Part shown: in pieces, positions 34,629 to 42,312 of the stretch
Numbering within the stretch: position 1 is the stretch's first letter
How the letters are laid out: each line of letters opens with the position of its first letter
Assembly (NCBI GenBank): GCA_009695305.1
Contig: SIBG01000034.1
Span: 1-42,312, forward strand
Reading direction: 5' to 3'
Length of the DNA: 42,312 bases
Source of the DNA: Opitutus sp.
Lineage (GTDB): Bacteria; Verrucomicrobiota; Verrucomicrobiia; Opitutales; Opitutaceae
Position numbers and translations under genes: made by a program
Notes under the pieces: model-generated
The model's input: the letters and a program-made list of their open reading frames with translations, nothing else
Told to the model about the DNA's origin: nothing
The model's database searches: none

Positions 34629-37076
34629 TCACAACGAATTATCAAACTGCAGGTCGTCTTTCGTCTTCTTCGCCGGCTTGCCGAAATTGTAGATTACACC
34701 GGCGTAGAAGATTCGCGAGCTGCGGTGGCGGGTGACTTCCTGATGCAGCGCCGGCGTGTCGATGAACGTCCGCTCTTTCAGCGAATTGAAGACATCCGAC
34801 ACGCTCAGCGTGAAGGCCATTTTCTTGTCCTTGAAGTTGTGGCGCAGGCCGAGGTTGGCGAGATAGGTCGGATGGCGGTAGCCCTGCGGCGTGAGCCGCT
34901 TCGCGGTGTAGTTCGTGTTAAGTTGGACGAGCGTGGTCTTCGTCACGTCCCAATTGAGGTTGAGCTTCGCGTCCCACGCCGTCGTCGAACGCCGGGAGCT
35001 GAAACCTAGGTTGCTCGCATCGATTTCGTTGTGGTAGATGTTGCCGCTGAAGTTGAGCGAGACGCGTTCCTTGAGCCGCGCCGTCGCGCCGAGTTCCACG
35101 CCGGTCGAACGACTGCTGCCGAGATTCTCCTTCGTCGTGAACAGCACGGTGCCATCCCGCGACGGAAACAGCGTGGCGCTGTCCACAAACCGCGCCACGT
35201 CCGTCATGCTATGGTAACGGTAGCGATGGTAAATCGTGGCAAGGTAGGTCGTGTCGTTGTGCTTGTATTGGTAGCCGGTCTCGACCGAGTGAATTTCCTC
35301 CGGCCGCAGGTGGGGATTGCCCGCACGAAGATTGGTCGGGTCCTGATATTTTGGAAACGGATTAAAGTCGTCGCCCTCCGGCCGGTGCACCCGGTGGCTG
35401 TAGTTGAGCTGCACCTGGTGGCGGTCGGTGAAGTTGTAGTTCAGGTGCAGGCTCGGATAAAAACGATTGTAGTCGTTCTGGTCCAGGAGCCGGGTGTTGA
35501 ACTGATCCGTGTGAATGACAGCCCGCTCGAAGCGCAGGCCGGCCAGGAACCCAAAGTTGCCGAGCTTGTGCGCGTAGGTGCTGTAGACGGCGTGAATCAT
35601 CGCATCGTAGATAAAGCGGTTCGTTCGCTGCGGATCCACCTGCAACGTTTGCGTCAGGGGACTCAGAAAAGTGCCCCGGAAATCCAGGTCGACCTTGTTC
35701 GCCAGCCCGTTGTAGCCGGCCTCAAACTTGGATTTATCACCGATCGGGTAAATATAGTCCACCGTCCCTTCGGTGGAGGTCTCAGTGACTCGATTGAGCG
35801 TGTTGTCGAATGTTTTCAGGGCGAACGGCAGACGGTAGACGACCGTGTAGCGATTGTCCTCCTCTTCGATGGTCTTCCCCTGTTTTACCTCAATGGTCAG
35901 CTCCTGCTCCTCTTTCGGAAACGAGTGCTGGAGCGTGCCGGTGAACTCCAGATCCTTTTGAAAATTGGGATTCGTGCGCAGTCGGTCGTAGTCTTTCGTG
36001 ACCACTGCGCCTGTGCGGGTCAGGCTCGACTCCGTTGCCTGTCGCACAAAGTTGCGATAGTTGTAGTTCATGGCGGCACCGATTTTCGTGTGCTCGTCGG
36101 CCTGATAGTCCACCCCCGCCCGCGCCACTCGCGAGAGCGGCCGGGAGCTTTCCGTGGTGTTTTGCTGGGTGGCGACGAGGGTATTCTTGGAATCCGGATG
36201 CGAGCGCTCGTCATTCACGAAACGCGGCCGATCATCCTGCCGCACCTCGGCGCTGCCGGAGAAAGTGTATTTTCCTGGATGATAGCTCGCGGTGACATTG
36301 GAATTGTAGCGATCATCGTTGCCCACCGCGACGTGCACGCTGCCCGAGTAACCTGGATCCGCTTTGCGCTTGAGCGTGATATTGATGATGCCGGCGGTGC
36401 CGTCCGGTTTGTATTTGGCCGACGGGTTGGTGATGACCTCGATTTTCTCGATGCCGTCGGCCGGCATCTGCTCCAGCACGGCCGCCCGATTCTTCCCCAT
36501 CATCGTCGAGGTCTTGCCGTTGATTAGGATCAAGACGTTGCCGTCACCTCGCAGGCTGACGTTGCCCTCGATGTCGACCTGCACCGATGGCACATTTTGC
36601 AGCAAGTTGCTCGCGGAGCCCGTGACACTCTGGATGTCCTTGCCGACGTTATAGACCCTCCGGTCGATCGATTTGTAGAACGCATCCCGCCGGGTGTTCA
36701 CCTCGAGCTTTTCCATTTTCACCGTGCCATCGGTGAGAACCAAGCGGCCGAGCGCGACCGAGCGGTGCTGCGCATTTACCGCGAATGGCGGGGTCTCCTG
36801 GCTGTCGCCACCGACCAAGCCATACACCACCTTGTAGTCGCCGAAGGGCACGCTTTCCAAGGCGAACGCGCCGCGACGGTCGGTCGCCGCGGTGCGCACG
36901 GTTTCGCCGCTCGTCTTTTTTTTCAGCGCCACCGTGGCGTATTCCACCGGCTGTTCGCCCGCCGGGCCGAACACCACGCCGGTGACGATGCCCTCTTCAG
37001 ATTTTTGCGCCGCGCGGCAGACGACAACGAAAAGACCGAGAGCAACGAGACGGAGGAGCTTCATGCGATTCTGCAT
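34629..37076 (-). CDS. TonB-dependent receptor with carboxypeptidase-regulatory domain
   Basis: The 815-aa receptor belongs to a different branch from the five large ones. After a signal peptide (to about residue 23) comes a carboxypeptidase-D regulatory-like domain (about 29-100, 'GVVFGPAGEQPVEYATVALKKK'). Next is 'VKMEKLEVNTRRDAF' as a TonB-box-like segment, a plug (about 140-240, 'LLQNVPSVQVDIEGNVSLRGDGNVLILINGK') and a beta-barrel of the outer-membrane beta-barrel family 3 kind. A start at ATG 37064 (MKLLRL...) is equally possible and gives a cleaner signal peptide. The ligand is unknown. The gene is divergent from the broken efflux operon. Confidence 0.9.
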   Translation of the reverse strand: MQNRMKLLRLVALGLFVVVCRAAQKSEEGIVTGVVFGPAGEQPVEYATVALKKKTSGETVRTAATDRRGAFALESVPFGDYKVVYGLVGGDSQETPPFAVNAQHRSVALGRLVLTDGTVKMEKLEVNTRRDAFYKSIDRRVYNVGKDIQSVTGSASNLLQNVPSVQVDIEGNVSLRGDGNVLILINGKTSTMMGKNRAAVLEQMPADGIEKIEVITNPSAKYKPDGTAGIINITLKRKADPGYSGSVHVAVGNDDRYNSNVTASYHPGKYTFSGSAEVRQDDRPRFVNDERSHPDSKNTLVATQQNTTESSRPLSRVARAGVDYQADEHTKIGAAMNYNYRNFVRQATESSLTRTGAVVTKDYDRLRTNPNFQKDLEFTGTLQHSFPKEEQELTIEVKQGKTIEEEDNRYTVVYRLPFALKTFDNTLNRVTETSTEGTVDYIYPIGDKSKFEAGYNGLANKVDLDFRGTFLSPLTQTLQVDPQRTNRFIYDAMIHAVYSTYAHKLGNFGFLAGLRFERAVIHTDQFNTRLLDQNDYNRFYPSLHLNYNFTDRHQVQLNYSHRVHRPEGDDFNPFPKYQDPTNLRAGNPHLRPEEIHSVETGYQYKHNDTTYLATIYHRYRYHSMTDVARFVDSATLFPSRDGTVLFTTKENLGSSRSTGVELGATARLKERVSLNFSGNIYHNEIDASNLGFSSRRSTTAWDAKLNLNWDVTKTTLVQLNTNYTAKRLTPQGYRHPTYLANLGLRHNFKDKKMAFTLSVSDVFNSLKERTFIDTPALHQEVTRHRSSRIFYAGVIYNFGKPAKKTKDDLQFDNSL

Positions 37077-37395
37077 ACCACAAGGGCAGGCGCCGCCCGG
37101 ATCAATCCTTCTTCTCTTTGAATCGGTTGAACGGAGTTAGGCGCCTCTCTCCTTCCGGAACCTGACCGATCGCGACTCGCCGACGCAAAGTAAAAATCCC
37201 CGGGGCAAGCCCCGGGGCATTTGACAAGACCGCCGCAAACTCATCCGACCATAATGCAATTCGCGCTTAAACCCGTCCGTCCAACCAAGCCGAAGCAAGC
37301 TTCGGGGTATCGGACCCACAGCGAATGAACAGCTTTTCATGTTCGATTCAGTTTGGAGAATGGTATCGCCTGTAATTTCAGTTACTATCCACCTC
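37077..37395. other. Divergent gap with GC-rich hairpins
   Basis: No gene is visible between the receptor and the outer-membrane factor. CCCCGGGGC-AA-GCCCCGGGG forms a near-perfect palindrome at about 37198-37217. CCGAAG-CAAG-CTTCGG forms a smaller one at about 37289-37304. Both have GCAAGC at the centre, so they may be one repeat type. A TTGACA at about 37223 has no partner at a proper distance. Confidence 0.45.
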
Positions 37396-38028
37396 ATGCC
37401 GCACCCATGCACTTCGTCGGGCTCAGGTCACGGGGTTTCCCGGCGACCAATCCTTCTGGCGGTGGGACTCGGCCTTCTCGCCGGTTGCACCACCTTCCAA
37501 CCGAAAGACCTGAACCCGGCCACAACGCAGGCGCAGCTCGAGAACCGCACGCTCACCGACGCGGGCCTGCAACGTTTTCTTGCCGCCCACGGCGCGCCCG
37601 CCGCCGGCGAGTGGGATCTGCTCCGCCTCACTCTCGCCGCATTTTATTTCAGCCCCGAACTCGACGTCGCCCGCGCCCAGCTCACCGAAACGGAAGCCGG
37701 CGTGCGCACCGCCGCCGCCCTCCCGAATCCGAACCTCAACTTCACTCCCGGCTACAACCAAGACGCGACTGGCGGCGTGACCCCGTGGATTCTCAGCTAC
37801 GCCCTCGACCTGCCACTCGAGCTCGCCGGCCAACGCATCTACCGCACCGCCGAGGCCCGCGCCCAAGCCGAAGCCGCCCGCCTCAACCTCGCCGCCGCCG
37901 CGTGGTCGGCGCGCACCACCGTCCGCCGCGCGCTCACCGACCTGCACGCCGCTGAGGGCGCCGCGATTCTCTGGCGCGACCAGCAACCGCTTCTTGCCAA
38001 GCCGCCCAAATCGTCGACGCCCAGGTGA
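37396..38028 (+). CDS. Outer-membrane efflux factor (TolC type), N-terminal part, broken
   Basis: This lipoprotein-type outer-membrane factor should form the exit duct of a tripartite pump. ATG 37396 is chosen because it leads into a lipobox, 'GLGLLAGC'; starts at 37339 or 37360 are possible. 'LTDAGLQRFLAAHG' and 'ELDVARAQLTETEAGVRTAAALPNPNL' are typical of the family. Near 37997 the coding signal shifts to the -1 frame: 'QAAQIVDAQVKSGEVSPLEAAQARI' begins in the frame of the next entry, as if one C were missing from 'GCCCAAGCC'. The last ten residues before the TGA are out of frame and not homologous. Confidence 0.75.
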   Translation: MPHPCTSSGSGHGVSRRPILLAVGLGLLAGCTTFQPKDLNPATTQAQLENRTLTDAGLQRFLAAHGAPAAGEWDLLRLTLAAFYFSPELDVARAQLTETEAGVRTAAALPNPNLNFTPGYNQDATGGVTPWILSYALDLPLELAGQRIYRTAEARAQAEAARLNLAAAAWSARTTVRRALTDLHAAEGAAILWRDQQPLLAKPPKSSTPR

Positions 38029-38816
38029 AATCCGGCGAAGTCTCGCCGCTCGAAGCCGCCCAAGCCCGCATCGCCCTCAGCCGCGCCGCGCTCGCCGCCC
38101 GTGAATCCGACCGCGCCGTCGCCGTCGCCCGCAGCCGGCTCGCGGAAGCGATCGGCGTTCCGCTCGCTGCCCTAGCCGATGCGCGCCTTTCCTTCTCCGG
38201 CCTGACCGAACCCACCGCACCGCTCGCGCCCGCCGAGGCCCGCCGCTTGGCAGCGCAAAACCGCGCCGATCTCCTCGCCGCGCTCGCCACCTACGCCGCC
38301 AGCCAATCCGCCCTCCAAGGCGAGATCGCCCGCCAATACCCCGATCTCTCCTTCGGACCCGGTTACCAACTCGACCAAGGCGAGGGCAAGTGGTCGCTCT
38401 CCCTCGGCGTCACGCTCCCGATTTTCCACCAAAATCAGGGTCCCATCGCCGCCGCCCAAGCCCGCCGCGAAAGTGCCGCCGCGAAATTTCTCTCAATGCA
38501 ACATCGCGTGCTCGCCGAGGTTGACCGCACGTCCGCTGCCTACGCCTCCGCGCTCGGGGATCTCGCCACCATCGACACCCTCCGCGCCACGCTCACGCAA
38601 CAAACGAAAACGATCCGCGCCCAGCAAACCGCCGGCGAAACCTCCCGCCTCGAACTCACCCGCGCGCAACTTGAACTTGTCGACCACGCCCGCGCCGAAC
38701 TCGACGCCCGCGTCCGCGCCGAGCAGGCGCTTACCGATTTCGAAGCCGCCCTCCAACGCCCGCTCGCCTGGCCCGAAACCGCCTGGCGCACCTCCGCCCG
38801 CCCTCCTTCCCACTAA
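38025..38816 (+). CDS. Outer-membrane efflux factor (TolC type), C-terminal part
   Basis: GTG 38025 is only the first formal start; family-like sequence in this frame extends back to about 37998. The 263 residues are the helical hairpin and second half of a TolC-type protein: 'SPLEAAQARIALSRAALAARE', 'YPDLSFGPGYQLDQGEGKWSLSLGVTLPIF' and a long coiled-coil-forming stretch. It would be non-functional alone because the signal peptide and first half are in another frame. It is followed after 12 bp by the adaptor gene. Confidence 0.75.
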   Translation: MKSGEVSPLEAAQARIALSRAALAARESDRAVAVARSRLAEAIGVPLAALADARLSFSGLTEPTAPLAPAEARRLAAQNRADLLAALATYAASQSALQGEIARQYPDLSFGPGYQLDQGEGKWSLSLGVTLPIFHQNQGPIAAAQARRESAAAKFLSMQHRVLAEVDRTSAAYASALGDLATIDTLRATLTQQTKTIRAQQTAGETSRLELTRAQLELVDHARAELDARVRAEQALTDFEAALQRPLAWPETAWRTSARPPSH

Positions 38817-38828
38817 ATATTTTCTCCC

Positions 38829-39089
38829 ATGCTTCCCCGCCTCGCTCGCCCTTTCGCCCTGCTCGTTCTCCTCAGCACTTCGTTCGTCGCCCTTCGCGCC
38901 GAGGAAGAAAAAAAGCCCGAGACCGTCGTCACCGTTTCTGTCAGCCAAGTCGTGCGCACCACGTTGCACGCCTACGTCACCGGCTACGGCACCGTTGAAA
39001 CGTCGCCGTGCCCGGCCTCGAAGGCGCCCGTGTCGAAGCTGGCGCCACCGTCGTGCAACTCGACGCCCGCGCCGCCGACGCCGCCGTAG
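38829..39089 (+). CDS. RND efflux periplasmic adaptor, N-terminal fragment
   Basis: ATG 38829 starts a signal peptide (about 1-24, 'LSTSFVALRAEEE') and the opening beta-strand of a membrane-fusion protein, 'VVTVSVSQVVRTTLHAYVTGYGTVE'. After 'GTVET' the frame becomes non-homologous and stops at 39089. The adaptor continues in another frame from about 38999 ('NVAVPGLEGARVEAGATVVQLD'). In ordinary adaptors some 25-30 more residues separate these two blocks, so a deletion larger than one base may have removed part of the lipoyl-like domain here. Confidence 0.65.
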   Translation: MLPRLARPFALLVLLSTSFVALRAEEEKKPETVVTVSVSQVVRTTLHAYVTGYGTVETSPCPASKAPVSKLAPPSCNSTPAPPTPP

Positions 39090-39850
39090 TCCGTGCGCGC
39101 ACCTCCGTCACCAACGCCGAAAAAGCCCGCGCGCGCCAAGCTCAGCTTCAAGCCGCCGACGGCACCTCGGCCCGCGCGCTCCAGGAGTCCGAGGACCGTC
39201 TCGCCGCCACGCACGCCGAACTGGCCGCCGCCCAGCTCCAGCAATCACAGCTCGCCATCCGCTCGCCCCTCGCCGGCACCATCGCCCGCCTGACCGTCAA
39301 ATCCGGTGAGTGGCTCGACGCCGGCAAAGAAGTCGGCGAGATCATCGACGCCGACCGCCTCACCGTTGCCCTGCAACTCCCCTCCGCCGAAGCCGTCGCG
39401 GTGCAGACCGGCCAATCGGCGGCGCTCTTCGCGCGCCTCGGCGCCGATGAAAAACCGCTCGCGACCGGCACGGTGCAATTCGTCGCTCCGATCATCACCG
39501 CCGCGACCGACACCGTGCTCGTGCGCCTCGCCCTGCCGCAAGCCAGCGGCGTGCGCCCGGGGAAATTCGCCGCCGCCCGCATCGTCACCGAGGAGCACGC
39601 CAACAAGCTCGCTGTCCCGGCCGAAAGCGTCGTCACCGACGGCGAGGGCCACAGCACCGTCTCGATCGTCACCGGCGACGTCGCCAGACAAAAATCCGTG
39701 CAGACTGGCCTGCGCGACGGCGACCTCGTCGAAATTTCCGGCGAGGGCATCAGCGAGGGCGCGACCGTCGTGACCGTCGGCTCCTACGGTCTGCCGAAAG
39801 AAACCAAGATCCGCCTCCGCGCGCCTGCCGCCAAGGAGGCCGCTAAATGA
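39008..39850 (+). CDS. RND efflux periplasmic adaptor, main part
   Basis: The 280-aa frame covers most of a membrane-fusion protein: 'VEAGATVVQLDARAADAAVVRAR', a helical hairpin, 'AIRSPLAGTIARLTVKSGEWLDAGKEVGEI', a beta-barrel domain and the membrane-proximal domain ('ESVVTDGEGHSTVSIV'). GTG 39008 is a formal start without a signal peptide, so a product from it could not reach the periplasm. Its TGA overlaps the ATG of the pump gene by four bases, which shows the original operon order and coupling. Confidence 0.78.
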   Translation: MPGLEGARVEAGATVVQLDARAADAAVVRARTSVTNAEKARARQAQLQAADGTSARALQESEDRLAATHAELAAAQLQQSQLAIRSPLAGTIARLTVKSGEWLDAGKEVGEIIDADRLTVALQLPSAEAVAVQTGQSAALFARLGADEKPLATGTVQFVAPIITAATDTVLVRLALPQASGVRPGKFAAARIVTEEHANKLAVPAESVVTDGEGHSTVSIVTGDVARQKSVQTGLRDGDLVEISGEGISEGATVVTVGSYGLPKETKIRLRAPAAKEAAK

Positions 39851-41859
39851 GCGGCAGCGCCCCCGCGTCGCCCCTCGCCGGTGCCGGCTCTTTCGCCGTC
39901 CGCCACCGGCTCGCCATCACGTTCATCACGATTGCCGCGTGCGTCGCGGGCGTGTTGTGCGCGTTGCGCATGCCGTCGTCGGTTTTTCCCCAGACGAATT
40001 TTCCCCGCGCCGTCATCCTCGTCGACAACGGCGTGATGCCCGCCGACGAAATGATGGCCGCGATCACCCGCCCCATCGAGGAGGCGATGAAGGACATCCC
40101 CGGCTCCGTCACGATTCGCTCCACCACCGGTCGTGGCTCCGCCGAGATCAGCGTCTTCTTCAACTGGCAGGTAGACATGATCCAGTCCGAACTCTACGTG
40201 CACAGCCGGCTCGGCCAGATCCGCTCCACGCTCCCCTCGACCGCGAGCACGACCGTGTGGCGCCTCACGTTTTCCGCGTTCCCCATCATCGGCGTCAGTC
40301 TCACGAGCCGGCAGCGCTCCAGCACGGAACTCTGGGAGACCGCCCGCTACGAACTGAAGCCCCGCATCCTCCGCATCCCCGGAGTCGCGCGCGTCGATCT
40401 CGTCGGCGGCCGCACGCCCGAATATCACGTCATCGTCGATCCACTCCGGCTTCAGGCTGCCGGTCTCGGTCTCGCCCAAGTCGCCGACGCCCTCGCGAAG
40501 AACAACGTCGTCGCCCCCACCGGCATGCACGAGGAGAACCACACGCTCTACCTCACGGTCGTGGACGGACGCCTCCGCACCGTCGCCGACATTGAGGCCA
40601 TGTCCGTCGCCGTCGTGAACGGACACCCCATCCGCATCCAGGACTTCGCCCGCGTCGAACGCGGCCCCGAGCCCGTCTTCAACGTCGTCTCCGCCGGCGG
40701 CGCACCCGCCGTCCTCCTCAACATCCGCAGCCAGCCCGACGGCAGCACGCTCGACATCGCCACCGCCCTCGCCGCCGTGCTGCGCGACCTCAAACACGAG
40801 CTGCCGGCGGACTTGAAAACGGCCTATTACTACGACCAATCACTCCTTGTCCGCGCGTCGGTGCAGAGTGTCTGGGAGGCGATCCTCTTCGGCCTCCTCC
40901 TGTCCGTCGTCATCATTTACCTCTTCCTGAAAAACTGGGGCACGACCCTTACCGCGATCGTCGTCATTCCCGTGACCGTGCTCGTGACGCTCGTCGCCAT
41001 GAAGCTCGCGGGACTCAGTTTCAATCTGATGACCCTCGGCGGCATCGCCGCCGCCATCGGCCTCGTGATCGACGACGCCATCGTCGTGGTCGAAGCCATC
41101 TACGCGAAAATCGTGTCCGGCCGCGCCCGCTTCGACGCCATCCACGCCGCCATCGGCGAAATCTTCCGCCCGCTCGTCGCCTCCACGCTCACGCCGGTCG
41201 TCGTGTTCATCCCGCTTTCCTTTCTCGAAGGCATCACTGGCGTCTTTTTCCGCGCCCTCGCCCTCACGATGGTCGTCGCGCTGCTCACTTCGCTCCTCCT
41301 CGCCATCACACTCACGCCCGCCCTGGCCGCGTGGTTTCTGCGTGACCGCCAGAAACTCGAACACGGTCACGCGCCCACCAGCGCCGATGGGGGTTTCATC
41401 CTCACCCGCGTTATCCGCCTCTATGAAACCGCCGTGCGCGCCGCTCTCCGCCACTGCTGGCTGACCCTCGGCGCCTGCGTCGGCGTCCTGCTGCTGGGCG
41501 GTTGGCTCTACCAAAAACTCGAAAGCGAATTCCTCCCCGCGATGGACGAAGGCGGCTTCGTCATCGACTACGTGGCGCCGCCCGGCACGAGTCTCGCCGA
41601 AACCCATCGCCAGCTCCTCCTCGCCGAACAGATCCTCACGTCCACGCCCGAGGTGGAGAGTTTTTCCCGCCGCACCGGCGCCCGCCTCGCGCTCTCGATC
41701 GCCGAACCAAACACCGGCGATTTTCTGGTAAAACTAAAATCCAACCGCGAGCATTCCACCGAGGACGTGATCTCCGGGCTGCGTCACCAGTTCAACGCGT
41801 CCGTCCCCGGTCTCGAGTGGGAATTTCCCGGTATCCTCGCGACCTCATCGGTGATCTGA
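39847..41859 (+). CDS. RND-type efflux pump permease, N-terminal part, frame broken
   Basis: This inner-membrane proton-driven pump component starts with TM1 ('LAITFITIAACVAGVLCALRMPSSVFPQ'), followed by the porter domain. The TM2-TM6 block has the proton-relay motif 'GLVIDDAIVVVEAIY'. The frame stops at 41859 after 670 aa, whereas pumps are usually 1,000-1,050 aa. The last residues, 'GILATSSVI', are out of register. In the -1 frame the sequence reads 'DLIGDLTWSPKPIEVKLF', the expected continuation, as if one G were missing at about 41838 (CTCGGCGAC read as CTCGCGAC). Substrate class (drug or metal) cannot be told. Confidence 0.82.
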   Translation: MSGSAPASPLAGAGSFAVRHRLAITFITIAACVAGVLCALRMPSSVFPQTNFPRAVILVDNGVMPADEMMAAITRPIEEAMKDIPGSVTIRSTTGRGSAEISVFFNWQVDMIQSELYVHSRLGQIRSTLPSTASTTVWRLTFSAFPIIGVSLTSRQRSSTELWETARYELKPRILRIPGVARVDLVGGRTPEYHVIVDPLRLQAAGLGLAQVADALAKNNVVAPTGMHEENHTLYLTVVDGRLRTVADIEAMSVAVVNGHPIRIQDFARVERGPEPVFNVVSAGGAPAVLLNIRSQPDGSTLDIATALAAVLRDLKHELPADLKTAYYYDQSLLVRASVQSVWEAILFGLLLSVVIIYLFLKNWGTTLTAIVVIPVTVLVTLVAMKLAGLSFNLMTLGGIAAAIGLVIDDAIVVVEAIYAKIVSGRARFDAIHAAIGEIFRPLVASTLTPVVVFIPLSFLEGITGVFFRALALTMVVALLTSLLLAITLTPALAAWFLRDRQKLEHGHAPTSADGGFILTRVIRLYETAVRAALRHCWLTLGACVGVLLLGGWLYQKLESEFLPAMDEGGFVIDYVAPPGTSLAETHRQLLLAEQILTSTPEVESFSRRTGARLALSIAEPNTGDFLVKLKSNREHSTEDVISGLRHQFNASVPGLEWEFPGILATSSVI

Positions 41860-42312
41860 CGTGGTCCCCGAAACCCATCGAGGTAAAACTGTTCTCCACC
41901 GACATCGAATTCCTGAAACGGAAAGCACCCGAGATCGAAGCGCAGTTGAAGAAAATCAAGGGCGTCGTCGACACCAACGACGGTCTCATCACCGCCGGCC
42001 CCACGCTTCGCTTCCGCGTGCGCCCGATCGACGCCCAACGCTTTGGCCTCACCGCCGTCGACGTCGCCACCGTCCTCCACACCGCGATGCTCGGCCAGTC
42101 CGCCTCCTCGGTGCTCGAAGGTGACCGCATCATCGCGATCCGCGTGCAAGTCGATCGCGCCGCCCTCGACCGCATCGCACTGCTCCGCGAACTCCCGCTC
42201 CGCGCCGCCGACGGCTCCGTCGTGAAACTCTCCCAAGTCGCCGACCTCATCGAGGAGCCCGGTCAACTCGAACTGCGCCGCGAAGACCTGCGCCAGAGCG
42301 TCGCGATCACCG
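41853..42312 (+). CDS. RND-type efflux pump permease, continuation, cut by window end
   Basis: From about 41841 the -1 frame gives 'GDLTWSPKPIEVKLFSTD', 'VVDTNDGLITAGPTLRFRVRPIDAQRFGLTAVDVATVLHTAMLGQ' and 'GSVVKLSQVADLIEEPGQLELRREDLRQSV', the second periplasmic porter loop of the pump. It stays open to the last base, so the gene extends beyond the window. It has no start of its own. Confidence 0.72.

Noticed and set aside
37220-37256. TTGACA with CATAAT as a promoter for the efflux operon
   Set aside because: The spacer is about 23 bases, far from the usual 16-18.
38025-38816. Separate small gene reinitiating at a GTGA overlap
   Set aside because: Family-like sequence in this frame extends upstream of the GTG to the frame break, so it is the rest of a broken TolC-type gene.

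Overview
The window reads as chromosomal DNA of a high-GC Gram-negative bacterium, most likely Verrucomicrobiota and probably Opitutaceae. Reasons: five very large (about 1,020-1,140 aa) TonB-dependent receptors with an 'LSPF.V' TonB-box region after an 'AQTAP' signal-peptide end, a Tat-exported superoxide dismutase, a sulfatase, a ThuA-like protein, very few Shine-Dalgarno sequences, and intergenic palindromes whose translation gives the familiar 'HGEERSDEAIQ...RAPRDDK' shadow. The family assignment rests on remembered family traits, not on a search. No rRNA, tRNA, CRISPR array, transposase or phage gene was seen.

Layout. (1) 384-22487 is a receptor island: three paralogous receptors in direct order (384, 4056, 9582) with an exported 645-aa protein between the second and third; then a minus-strand receptor (16387 to 13307) divergent from a fifth receptor (16600). 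The fifth is followed with almost no gap by a Tat-exported 576-aa protein and by a secreted protein split by a -1 frameshift (21442-22487). The three non-receptor proteins look like helical (alpha/alpha-toroid type) carbohydrate-active proteins, but I cannot assign a family. (2) 22853-26931: exported Mn-type superoxide dismutase and sulfatase in one unit, then a secreted helical protein with a second frameshift. (3) 26932-28301: a gene-poor stretch with decayed coding remnants, then a ThuA-domain protein. (4) 32113 down to 28597, minus strand: malonyl-CoA synthetase, malonate transporter MadL and MadM, and a secreted SGNH esterase. (5) 32527-34341: the GTPase TypA/BipA. (6) 37076 to 34629, minus: a sixth TonB-dependent receptor of the carboxypeptidase-regulatory-domain type. 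(7) 37396 to the window end: an outer-membrane factor, periplasmic adaptor and RND pump, all three with broken reading frames.

How it may work together (inference). Regions 1 and 2 resemble a SusD-less locus for uptake and depolymerisation of an acidic, probably sulfated, polysaccharide. Receptors import fragments, exported helical proteins would act as lyases or hydrolases, and the sulfatase removes sulfate. Region 4 imports malonate and activates it to malonyl-CoA; the esterase at its end could release malonate or acetate from esters outside the cytoplasm.

The most noteworthy signals are the receptor/toroid/sulfatase island, two -1 frame changes exactly at X XXY YYZ heptamers (C CCA AAG and T TTT TTC), the triple breakage of the efflux operon, and a set of stacked palindromic repeats including two near-identical inverted copies 11.8 kb apart.
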